Assembly: GCA_937922785.1 (NCBI GenBank)
Contig: CALAJQ010000009.1
Location: forward strand, 198,958-262,957
Reading direction: 5' to 3'
From: an uncultured Acidimicrobiales bacterium
GTDB lineage: Bacteria; Actinomycetota; Acidimicrobiia; Acidimicrobiales; SZUA-35
Length of the DNA: 64,000 bases
Part shown: positions 35,183-43,166 of the stretch, in pieces
How the letters are laid out: each line of letters begins with the position of its first letter
Numbering within the stretch: position 1 is the first letter of the stretch
Program-made: the position numbers and the translations under genes
Notes under the pieces: generated by a model
Told to the model about the DNA's origin: nothing
What the model saw: the letters and a program-made list of their open reading frames with translations, nothing else
Database searches by the model: none

Positions 35183-36460
35183 CTAGCTCTTGGGGTCCCG
35201 CAATCTGGTGCGTAGGTCACGAATCGTGCTGCGAGTCGACAATCTGATGGCTCGAACGCTTGCTCGAACCGTGGTTGCGGTCGATCGAAGCTTAAGTCGA
35301 ACCGCAGTGATGGGTCTGGCGACCACGCGCAACGCGTTTCGTGAGGCAACAAGTCCAGATCGAATTGATGAGCCCACCGCAGCACCGACGGACCGAAATG
35401 GTCTCCACACCGCCGATCCAATTCGACGAACTATCTGCGTCGCACTCACGAAGCTTCGGAGCACCGCGGCCGCCGCCTGCATAACTGGCCTTCCTACCAT
35501 CCGAGCCAGCGTCAACGCATGTGCGCGAATGACACGACTGAATGCCAGCGCCGCGTCCCAACCGGATCGCAGCACGCCCCGAATTCGGGCGGCCACCTTG
35601 AGTAGCGGTTGAAGCACGGCTCGCCCGAGCCGGATCATCGCCGTCCGCGCGCTAACAAGCACTCGACTAACCGCCTGCGCGACTTGACGGAGAGGGACCA
35701 GGATTCGCTTGCCCAGTTTGGCGATTGCCCGGCCGGCGTGTTTGAGGGCGTTGAGCACAGCCTGGGCGAACTGGCGTAACGGGACGGCCAGGCGCCGAGC
35801 AAACCCAGCGATTGCTCTACCCATTCGTTTGATTGCGTGAAGTGCCGCTTTTGCGGCCTCGCGCAACGGTATGAGGATTCGCTTAGCCAAGGCCGCGATT
35901 GCTCGTCCCAGTTGGCGCACCGAGTTGAGCACCGCCCGTGCGGCCTCGCGCAACGGAATCAGGATACGTTTGGCCAGGGCTGCGATTGCTCGGCCGAAGT
36001 GTCTGAGGGCACTCAGGACGGATCGAATCAATTCGCGGGCGGCTACGGCGAGCCGTTGTAGTAACTGCGCAACGTACCGAAACGGCTTCAGTACCACGTG
36101 ACCCAGCCGGCGTAGCGCATCAGTCACTGCCCGAGCCGCTTTCCGCACCGCCGACACGACCGCCCGGCCAAACGCTCGGACGGGAGCTGCGATGGCGTTC
36201 CACATCTTGCGAATCGCGGCGGGCAGAGCTTGTGTCAGAAAGGCCTTGGCTCCATCCCAGGCGATAATCACCGGAGCCAGGGGAACGGCCAGAGTCTTCG
36301 CCAGCCAACCTAAGTCTTCGTCTGTTTTGGAGGGTTCGGAGTCAATCTCAGGAGGCGCGTCCGTTGGTTCAGCTGGAACCTCGGATTCGGAGGCGATCGC
36401 CTCGGCGTTGGAGGACGCTGGTTCTTCGGCCTGGGCCTCGGCCCAAGAGCTATCGGTCAT
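35183..36460 (-). CDS. Basic amphipathic 29-residue-repeat protein
   Basis: The protein is 425 residues from ATG 36460, overlapping the upstream stop by 11 bp. The first 50 residues are acidic (Glu/Asp/Ser/Pro), followed by a hydrophobic patch 'LAVPLAPVIIAW'. Residues about 151-266 contain four tandem 29-residue repeats of the type 'GRAIAALAKRILIPLREAA'. Other degenerate copies lie on either side, so most of the protein is Arg/Lys-rich amphipathic helix. This should bind a membrane surface or an acidic polymer. No known family is recognised. It is probably co-transcribed with the preceding membrane protein. Confidence 0.65.
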   Translation of the reverse strand: MTDSSWAEAQAEEPASSNAEAIASESEVPAEPTDAPPEIDSEPSKTDEDLGWLAKTLAVPLAPVIIAWDGAKAFLTQALPAAIRKMWNAIAAPVRAFGRAVVSAVRKAARAVTDALRRLGHVVLKPFRYVAQLLQRLAVAARELIRSVLSALRHFGRAIAALAKRILIPLREAARAVLNSVRQLGRAIAALAKRILIPLREAAKAALHAIKRMGRAIAGFARRLAVPLRQFAQAVLNALKHAGRAIAKLGKRILVPLRQVAQAVSRVLVSARTAMIRLGRAVLQPLLKVAARIRGVLRSGWDAALAFSRVIRAHALTLARMVGRPVMQAAAAVLRSFVSATQIVRRIGSAVWRPFRSVGAAVGSSIRSGLVASRNALRVVARPITAVRLKLRSTATTVRASVRAIRLSTRSTIRDLRTRLRDPKS

Positions 36461-37178
36461 GTTCAATCCGAAGATCAGCCGCCAGCAAGGCAGCCTCATC
36501 AAGGGCCGTGCTGCCAACCTCGGCGTCCAGTTGCATCCGCGCCTCGGCGCTGGCTTGGCGCAACCCATCGTCCGGCTTGCGCTTCAGCTCTTCGACGGCC
36601 ACCAGTAGGTTGCGAAGCGAATCGAGTCGATCGGTTGCGTAGCGATCTTCCGCGTCAGTACTGAGTTCGTGTCCGTCTAACAGCATCGCAACTTCAGTGA
36701 CCAGGCCATGGGCCGCGTTGCGCACCCGGATCTGCTGGAACTCCGGAAGATCATCCGACATTGCAATCGCTTGTTGATGGGCAGCGACCAGTTCTTTGAT
36801 GGGCGCTGGGCGTTTGTTCAGAAGTCTGCCGTCACCAATGAGCGACTGAATCTTTGAGTCTCGCCGCTTGCCCTTTAGTCGGCGGAGCCCGGATCGAATC
36901 GGCAACACCGAGCCAAGTCCTACTCCGGCAAACCCGCCGAACAGCACAATCGCTGGCAGTGCAACCACTTGGCTAGCGACAATTGCCGCTGCGCCTCCTG
37001 CTAGTAAGACTGCGTCGGTGGTGCCTGGTCCGTCGTCATCGACATCGCCGAACAAGTCGTCGAGGATTTCATCCACTTCGCTGCGGTTGCGGTCCACCTG
37101 GGCCAGGGGCAGCAACGGTCCAGGCTTGGCAGGAACCACGACGAGGTGCGATATGTCGGTTATCCGCCCAGCACTCAC
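36450..37178 (-). CDS. Membrane-anchored protein with hydrophobic hairpin, unknown function
   Basis: The start is uncertain; GTG 37178 gives about 242 residues ('VSAGRITDISHLVVVPAKPG'). An acidic stretch ('DEILDDLFGDVDDDGPG') precedes one long or two short hydrophobic segments (about residues 45-85: 'AVLLAGGAAAIVASQVVALPAIVLFGG' in pieces). Then comes a basic motif 'RRLKGKRRD', and the last 120 residues are helical. The longer open frame upstream runs through inverted-repeat copy C and was not used. It overlaps the repeat protein gene, so the two may work together. No family is recognised. Confidence 0.55.
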   Translation of the reverse strand: MSAGRITDISHLVVVPAKPGPLLPLAQVDRNRSEVDEILDDLFGDVDDDGPGTTDAVLLAGGAAAIVASQVVALPAIVLFGGFAGVGLGSVLPIRSGLRRLKGKRRDSKIQSLIGDGRLLNKRPAPIKELVAAHQQAIAMSDDLPEFQQIRVRNAAHGLVTEVAMLLDGHELSTDAEDRYATDRLDSLRNLLVAVEELKRKPDDGLRQASAEARMQLDAEVGSTALDEAALLAADLRIEHDR

Positions 37179-37251
37179 AAGAAGCAGGTTAGAGCGACCT
37201 AGCCCTGCGCGCTCTTCATACCAGGTGCCTACCCAGCCGCCCCCTTCTGCG

Positions 37252-37328
37252 TTTTGGCCGCACAACCCGTCACTTTTGTCGCTTTGTGCGGCCAGAGCGC
37301 CTGTCAGCGTCGCCTTGTGCGGCCAAAA
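37252..37328. repeat. Inverted-repeat element, copy C
   Basis: The element is 77 bp with perfect 14-bp ends TTTTGGCCGCACAA (37252-37265) and TTGTGCGGCCAAAA (37315-37328). It matches copy B at all but one base. It lies in the intergenic region between the divergent membrane protein gene and mshC, upstream of both. Confidence 0.88.
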
Positions 37329-37391
37329 TCTGAACATCGCCACGAGTTTCTTGTCTGGACCAAATTGGCGATACGGTGTCCCGCTGTGACG

Positions 37392-38513
37392 ATGATGCTT
37401 TTTGACACCGCTCGCCGGGAAATTGTGCCTTTCGAACCGGGTGAGTTGGTCAAGATTTACACCTGCGGTATCACCCCATATGACGCCACTCACCTGGGTC
37501 ACGCTGCTGCTTATATGGGTTATGACATTCTCCAGCGTCGCCTACGAGATCTTGGTCACGAAACCCGAGCTGTCCGCAACGTCACCGACGTTGATGATGA
37601 CCTTCTGCGCAAGGCCCGTGAGGTTGGCATGCACTACCTCGACCTGGCAGCGAAAGAGACAGCCAAGTTCGACGAGGACATGATTGCCCTCGAAATGATC
37701 CCCAGCTATTCCGAGCCTCGGGCCACTTCGGCTATCTCGGAAATTCGCTCGCTCATCGATGTTCTGCTCGAGAAGAACCACGCCTATGTCGTGGATGGTT
37801 GGGTCTATTTCGACGTGACCACGTGGGACAAGTTCGGCTCGGTTTCGGGTTATGACCACGAGACCATGCTGACGCTTCACGCCGAACGGGGCGGCAACAA
37901 CGAAGACCCGAACAAGCGCAACGCTCTTGACTTTGTGCTGTGGCAACCGTCGGCTCCGGGTGAGCCTTCCTGGGAAGCGATGTGGGGTGCGGGCCGGCCG
38001 GGCTGGCACGTGGAATGTTCGGCCCTGGCGATGCGTGAACTGGGCGAAACGCTCGACATTCACGGCGGCGGATCCGACCTGATCTTCCCGCACCACGAAG
38101 GCGAGGCTGCACAGTCTGAGGCCGCAACCGGCCAGCCGTTTGTGCGTCACTGGATGCATCAGGCGATGGTCCGGATGGATGGCGAGAAGATGAGTAAGTC
38201 GTTGGGCAACCTCGTCTTTGTTTCCGAGCTGCGCAAGACCTATGACCCTCGAACCATTCGCCTGGCGATCGTGAACCATCACTACCGCGAAGAGTGGGAG
38301 TGGAACGACCAGATCATGCCCGATGCGGTTGCGAGGCTTGCAGCGTGGGAGGCCAGCGACGGTTCTTCCAGCGGTGATGAAGTCCTCGAACAGGTGAGAG
38401 CTGCGCTGGATAATGACCTGGACACCCCGGCGGCGGTGGCGGCAATCGACGCTGCGGCAGCGGCTGGTGCCGACATCAATAAAGCGGCAATGTTGCTAGG
38501 TGTGCGGGTCTAA
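37392..38513 (+). CDS. mshC: L-cysteine:1D-myo-inosityl glucosamine ligase (mycothiol biosynthesis)
   Basis: The protein is 373 residues from ATG 37392 (GTG 37386 also possible). It is CysRS-like, but the opening 'TCGITPYDATHLGHAAAYMG' is the MshC form of the HIGH region. Other motifs: 'RNVTDVDDDLLRKA', 'WHVECSALAM', 'HGGGSDLIFPHHEGE' and KMSKS. The protein ends early, without the CysRS anticodon-binding domain, which also favours MshC. It joins cysteine to GlcN-Ins with ATP in mycothiol synthesis. thrS starts 10 bp after its stop. Confidence 0.88.
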   Translation: MMLFDTARREIVPFEPGELVKIYTCGITPYDATHLGHAAAYMGYDILQRRLRDLGHETRAVRNVTDVDDDLLRKAREVGMHYLDLAAKETAKFDEDMIALEMIPSYSEPRATSAISEIRSLIDVLLEKNHAYVVDGWVYFDVTTWDKFGSVSGYDHETMLTLHAERGGNNEDPNKRNALDFVLWQPSAPGEPSWEAMWGAGRPGWHVECSALAMRELGETLDIHGGGSDLIFPHHEGEAAQSEAATGQPFVRHWMHQAMVRMDGEKMSKSLGNLVFVSELRKTYDPRTIRLAIVNHHYREEWEWNDQIMPDAVARLAAWEASDGSSSGDEVLEQVRAALDNDLDTPAAVAAIDAAAAAGADINKAAMLLGVRV

Positions 38514-38523
38514 ACTTGATTCG

Positions 38524-40479
38524 GTGATTACCGTTTCCCTTCCCGATGGATCTGAACGCAAGCTCGATCCGTCAGCAACCGCACATGATCTTGCGGCCGA
38601 TATTGGCTCTCGTTTAGCCAAAGATGCCTTGATTGCCGTCGTCGATGGCACCGAGGTGGACATCAACGCTCCTTTGACCGACGGGGCAACGGTAGAGATA
38701 GTCACCCCTTCTTCCGATCGAGGCCTGCACACTATCCGGCACTCAACCGCCCATGTATTAGCCCAAGCCGTACTTGAGCTGTGGCCAGGGTCAACCTTTG
38801 CGATCGGCCCGCCTATCGAAAACGGTTTCTACTACGACTTCGAGCTGCCCGACGGCGGAACCTTCCAAGAGGAAGACCTAGAACGCATCGACGCCAAGAT
38901 GCGCGAAATCATCAAGGCCCGTCAACCGTTTGTTCGCACCGAAGCCTCGCCAGCTGAAGCGCTTGAGTTGATGAAAGACCATCAGTACAAGCGGTCGATC
39001 ATTGAGGCCGTGAACTCGGGCGACGCCGATGCCGAGTTGGCCGATGAAGCCAGCGGCGACGTCATCAGCTTCTACCGCAACACTGATGAGTTTGTGGACA
39101 TGTGCCTAGGCCCTCACGTGCCTCACACCGGTCACCTCGGTCACTTCAAGTTGATGTCGGTGGCTGGCGCCTACTGGCGTGGCAGTGAGAAGAACCCGAT
39201 GCTCCAGCGGATCTACGGAACCGCGTGGGATTCAAAGAAGGAGCTGGCTGCTCACTTGCATCGCCTGGAAGAGGCAGCCAAGCGTGACCATCGCAAGCTG
39301 GCGAACGAGCTTGACCTGTTGAGTTTCCCCAGCGAGCTTGGCGGTGGTTTGGCCGTGTGGCACGCCAAGGGTTCGATCATGCGCAAGTTGATGGAAGACG
39401 ACGCCAGGGAACGTCACGAGGCTGGCGGGTACGACTTCGCTTATACCCCTCACTTGGCGAACGCCAAGTTGTTCGAGACTTCAGGCCACCTCGATTTCTA
39501 TGCCGACGGTATGTATCCGCCCATGGAGATGGACAACGGCACTTATTACCCGAAGCCGATGAACTGCCCGATGCACACTTTGGTTTACAGCTCGAACCAG
39601 CGCAGCTATCGGGATTTGCCCATTCGTCTGTTCGAACTTGGAACCGTCTACCGGTATGAGCGGGCCGGCACTTTGCATGGGCTCATGCGCATCCGTGGTT
39701 TCACTCAGGATGACGCTCACATCTTTGTCAGTCAGGAAGGTCTTCAGGACGAGCTGGCTTCGTTGCTGGCCTTTGTTCTTGACGTGCTGCGGAGTTATGG
39801 CTTCACCGAGTTCCAGGCCAAGTTGTCGACTAGGCCCGAAGAGAAGTCGGTCGGTTCGGACGAGCTTTGGGAACAAGCAACTGAGGCCTTGAGGCAGGCG
39901 CTTCATGTTGCGGAGGTCGACTATGTGGTCGACGAGGGCGGCGGTGCTTTCTATGGCCCGAAGATTGATGTTGACGTTCGTGATGCCATTGGCCGTAGTT
40001 GGCAGCTGTCGACTATTCAGGTTGATTTCCAGTTGCCCGAGCGGTTTGATCTGACCTATATCGATTCTGATTCTCAGCGCAAGCAACCGGTGATGGTTCA
40101 CCGGGCGTTGATGGGTTCGTTGGAGCGTTTCTTTGGTGTGCTCATTGAGCATTACGGCGGCAACTTCCCGGCGTGGCTTTCGGCCGAGCAGGTGCGGGTG
40201 CTGCCAGTCGCTGAGGCTCATGCCGAGTATGCAGAGCAGGTGACTGAGCGTTTGAAAGACGCCGGGTTCCGGGCTCATCTTGACGATGCTGACGATGGAT
40301 TGGGTAAGCGGATCCGCAATGGGAAGACTCAGAAGTTGCCTTACATCTTGGTGGTTGGTGATGACGATGTTGCTGCTGGGACTGTTGGCGTGAATCCTCG
40401 TGGTGGTGAGGTGGAGCGTGATGTTCCGGTCGACACTTTCATTGAGCGCTTGGCTGCTGACGTTGCGGCCCGCGTTTAG
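38524..40479 (+). CDS. thrS: Threonyl-tRNA synthetase
   Basis: The protein is 651 residues from GTG 38524. The full-length order is TGS domain (1-60), editing domain ('HSTAHVLAQAV' with HxxxH, then 'DMCLGPHVPHTGHLG' with a second metal motif), class II core ('MNCPMHTLVY' with zinc Cys, 'FELGTVYRYERAGTLHGLMR', 'TQDDAHIF') and the anticodon-binding domain ('VRVLPVAEAHAEYA'). It charges tRNA-Thr. The stop precedes the HIT gene by 5 bp. Confidence 0.96.
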   Translation: MITVSLPDGSERKLDPSATAHDLAADIGSRLAKDALIAVVDGTEVDINAPLTDGATVEIVTPSSDRGLHTIRHSTAHVLAQAVLELWPGSTFAIGPPIENGFYYDFELPDGGTFQEEDLERIDAKMREIIKARQPFVRTEASPAEALELMKDHQYKRSIIEAVNSGDADAELADEASGDVISFYRNTDEFVDMCLGPHVPHTGHLGHFKLMSVAGAYWRGSEKNPMLQRIYGTAWDSKKELAAHLHRLEEAAKRDHRKLANELDLLSFPSELGGGLAVWHAKGSIMRKLMEDDARERHEAGGYDFAYTPHLANAKLFETSGHLDFYADGMYPPMEMDNGTYYPKPMNCPMHTLVYSSNQRSYRDLPIRLFELGTVYRYERAGTLHGLMRIRGFTQDDAHIFVSQEGLQDELASLLAFVLDVLRSYGFTEFQAKLSTRPEEKSVGSDELWEQATEALRQALHVAEVDYVVDEGGGAFYGPKIDVDVRDAIGRSWQLSTIQVDFQLPERFDLTYIDSDSQRKQPVMVHRALMGSLERFFGVLIEHYGGNFPAWLSAEQVRVLPVAEAHAEYAEQVTERLKDAGFRAHLDDADDGLGKRIRNGKTQKLPYILVVGDDDVAAGTVGVNPRGGEVERDVPVDTFIERLAADVAARV

Positions 40480-40484
40480 TACCT

Positions 40485-41006
40485 GTGGCGATTGAACGAT
40501 TGTTCTCGGGTTGGCGCCTCGGCCACGGCAAGGGTGTGGCGAGTGATGGTCTGGAGTTTGAAGACCTGTCGCCGGCTGAAGGCCTAACGCTGTTTGAGAC
40601 CATTCATCAGAGTGATGCTGGTGATGACCGGACCTACGTGTTGTGGCGGGGTGAGCATGTGTATGCGTTGATGAACGTGTATCCGTATTCGAGCGGGCAT
40701 GTGTTGGTGGTGCCGAATAAGGCGTTTAAGTCGATGGACGTCTTGCCTCAAGAAGTGCATGAGGAGTTGTGGGACACGGTTCGCACGGCGTCGATTGTGA
40801 TTAAGAAAACGTTCAACCCGCATGGGCTGAACATCGGCCTGAACGAAGGCACGGCCGGGGGAGCGTCAGTGCCGGATCACCTTCATGTGCACGTGGTGCC
40901 CAGATGGGCGGCCGACACGAACTTCATGACCTCAATCGCCGAGGCCCGCATCTTGCCAGTGTCGCTTGGAGCCACATGGGAAATGTTGCGGGAGAACTGG
41001 GTATAG
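40485..41006 (+). CDS. HIT-domain protein
   Basis: The protein is 173 residues from GTG 40485. The HIT catalytic motif is 'DHLHVHVVPRW' (HxHxHxxPRW), preceded by 'YPYSSGHVLVVPNKAFKSM', which fits nucleotide hydrolases or AP4A-type phosphorylases. In actinobacteria a HIT gene regularly follows thrS, and this one has that position (5 bp after thrS). It may act on adenylylated products of tRNA synthetases; the true substrate is not known. Confidence 0.9.
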   Translation: MAIERLFSGWRLGHGKGVASDGLEFEDLSPAEGLTLFETIHQSDAGDDRTYVLWRGEHVYALMNVYPYSSGHVLVVPNKAFKSMDVLPQEVHEELWDTVRTASIVIKKTFNPHGLNIGLNEGTAGGASVPDHLHVHVVPRWAADTNFMTSIAEARILPVSLGATWEMLRENWV

Positions 41007-41099
41007 CTGGCCTACGGCTCTGGCTTTCTGCCTGCAGCGGGTGAGACAAAATGTATGCCATGCCGAATTCGCCGACAGCTACGCCGATGACAATTTGGG

Positions 41100-41128
41100 C
41101 GTCATCTGATCGCCAAGGGCAGATGACG
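41100..41128. terminator. Inverted repeat after the thrS-HIT operon
   Basis: CGTCATCTG (41100-41108) and CAGATGACG (41120-41128) are perfect 9-bp inverted arms with an 11-nt loop. They lie 94 bp after the HIT stop. No T-run follows (TGTTGACC), so it is a weak terminator or another hairpin element. The rest of the 228-bp gap shows nothing else recognisable. Confidence 0.4.
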
Positions 41129-41234
41129 TGTTGACCTCAGTCGTACCGCGGCGTAAGGGAGGCTCGGTCGACCGAAGATCAACGCGATTCCGTGTTTACG
41201 AATTCTACGAGACGGCTGAGGGAGTTAAGAGGGT

Positions 41235-42851
41235 TCACGGCAGGTACGGATATGAGTTGCGGAACTCCTCATTATCTGTCACATAGAACACCATGTCTGG
41301 ACGAGTGAGGCGATCTCGTTTTGGGTTGTTGCCAAATTCGTTGGAACCTCTGACTAGATCGAGCCAATAGTTGTATCCGGCTTGATCGTATGAGCGGCCG
41401 AGTACGTTCGAATACACGATCTCAACGAACTGGTCGGGGCTCGTGCCAGCGTAGTTGTTTTCCCACTCAGCGGAGGCTGACATGAAGCGGGCAATCTCAA
41501 TAATTCCATACTCTGTGCCGTCCTCCTCGCCATCGAGCACTCGAATCCAGTACTTCACGCCTTCAACGTCAGGCTCACGGGCAAAGATGGCCCGATATAA
41601 GCGAAGTACGGGTGGGTACTTGCGCACGTCGTAGTCACTAGCCCCGACGAGCTCGGCGATTGTCTCAGCGTTCTTAACTCGCTGGGGCGTGTCCGGGGGC
41701 AGCGGACCAGATTCCCCCCATACGTATATGTCGGAGTAGCCAGTGACGTCCCGGCTGAGAATTTCGTCTGGTGAAGAGAATGCCATGAAGCTCCCGTTCC
41801 GATCGAGCGAGATACTGCGGAATCGATCTGAGCCATGGGGGGTCTCGATTGCCGTGCCCGGATAGTCGGAGATTCCGAAAAACCTCCTGGTCAGCGTGCC
41901 GCGGAAATACGCGATCCTTCTTCCCGACGCCGAAACCACGCCCTCAGAGGAAAAGTCAACAACCTGGTCAGTCGAAGATGGCGCTCGGATACCTGCTATC
42001 ACTCTGAACCCGCGACTGTCATTGACCCCAATCTGATTACCAGAATCGGTTGTCGACAGCCGAATAGTTGATCCATCTCCGTCCGTCTCATAACCGTTGC
42101 CCCCGCCAACACGAAACGTTTCACCTGTGTCGAAGTCGTGCGCAAACAGAAACTGGTCATACTTACCATCACCTGGTCGATGCAGCTCTGATGCGCTTGA
42201 AGAAAACACCACGTACCGGCCATCCCCACTGATGGCGGGACTGGGCTTAGGCTTAAATTCGAACCCAATTGGGGCGATGTTAATCGTGCGGTTGTTTGCT
42301 CTGTCCCATCGATACAAGTCGTCCCCGTGATTGAACACCACCCGTGAGCCGTCAGCTGAGACTCCCGGAGCGACCGCAGCACGCGTATCCAGATTCGAAC
42401 CCGTCAGTTTCATGCTGATTTGACCTGTCGCAGTGTCCAAGATCATCAGTTCTGTGCTGAACCGAAATTTCCGAGATTCGGGAGCTATGTCGGAAGCGCG
42501 AGAGACGAAGGCGATCGTCGATCCATCAGCGGAAATGGTTGGGTTGGTCGAGTCGCCGTTTCCGTCGGTCAATTGGCGCGTGACACCAGTTGCTCTGTTC
42601 CATAAGAAGATGTTTGATCTGATAGTCGATGAGACCGGCGCATCCGGGTCGATCAGGTTCGTCGCTTCGGATTGGAACGCGACAAGGTTCCCGTCCCCGG
42701 ACACGCTTGGGTTAAGCGAACTCCTATTCCCGTTCGGGGTCACAAGGAAAAACCATGAGTCTTCCTGCGCCGAAACCGGTCGCGGCGACACGACTGCTGC
42801 AATCAGAGTGGCAGCAACAACCACTCTTGCTAGAAACTTGCAAATCGGCAT
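41235..42851 (-). CDS. Secreted TolB-like beta-propeller with C-terminal DUF4214
   Basis: The protein is 538 residues. A signal peptide ends near 'VSPRPVSAQED'. Residues about 35-390 hold repeated PD40/TolB-like blades ('NPSVSGDGNLVAFQS', 'NPTISADGSTIAFVS', 'SPAISGDGRYVVFSS'). The C-terminal 140 residues match DUF4214, with 'VLRLYRAIFAREPDVEGVKYW' and 'VEIVYSNVLGRSYDQAGYNYW'. DUF4214 is usually on extracellular or surface proteins. It is unclear whether it belongs to the accessory region to its right. No enzymatic role is predicted. Confidence 0.82.
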   Translation of the reverse strand: MPICKFLARVVVAATLIAAVVSPRPVSAQEDSWFFLVTPNGNRSSLNPSVSGDGNLVAFQSEATNLIDPDAPVSSTIRSNIFLWNRATGVTRQLTDGNGDSTNPTISADGSTIAFVSRASDIAPESRKFRFSTELMILDTATGQISMKLTGSNLDTRAAVAPGVSADGSRVVFNHGDDLYRWDRANNRTINIAPIGFEFKPKPSPAISGDGRYVVFSSSASELHRPGDGKYDQFLFAHDFDTGETFRVGGGNGYETDGDGSTIRLSTTDSGNQIGVNDSRGFRVIAGIRAPSSTDQVVDFSSEGVVSASGRRIAYFRGTLTRRFFGISDYPGTAIETPHGSDRFRSISLDRNGSFMAFSSPDEILSRDVTGYSDIYVWGESGPLPPDTPQRVKNAETIAELVGASDYDVRKYPPVLRLYRAIFAREPDVEGVKYWIRVLDGEEDGTEYGIIEIARFMSASAEWENNYAGTSPDQFVEIVYSNVLGRSYDQAGYNYWLDLVRGSNEFGNNPKRDRLTRPDMVFYVTDNEEFRNSYPYLP

Positions 42852-43166
42852 TCAGCTCTCCTTCTTGGCTGTCCGCCAGTTTCGCTATGAGCGCGCAACG
42901 CAAGCGCAACAGGGTGATCAACGGGTGGGTGCCGTCCCTGTGGAACCGGCTAAGTGCCCTCCTAGTGATGTTTCGCCAGCGCAGCAGGCCGACCAGCCCG
43001 GCGTGACGCGGTCCAGGCGAGTGTGTATCGTTCTCCCTCTGGCGTGAGTCCGGCGAAATTGGTCTCTTGGGGGTAAGCATGGCCGTCAGAACGGGACGAA
43101 ATCAGATTGAGTCGGGACCCTTAGCCTCTGGCCACGCTACCGCACCGGCGAGGTCAGTGCAGAGCT
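42852..43166. other. Intergenic region before the first CHAT gene
   Basis: This 315-bp stretch has no credible gene on either strand. It must hold the divergent promoters of the beta-propeller and CHAT genes, but no clear -35/-10 pair or long inverted repeat stood out. It is a candidate left boundary of the accessory region. Confidence 0.5.

Noticed and set aside
34759-35421. A complete 220-residue nucleotidyltransferase
   Set aside because: The first 75 residues are an out-of-frame reading of the helical-repeat gene and the C-terminus lies in another frame, so a pseudogene fits better.
35190-35612. A + strand gene opposite the helical-repeat protein
   Set aside because: It is a mirror of the repeat-rich Arg/Ala codons; the minus-strand frame is longer, has a good start overlap with its neighbour and shows periodic repeats.
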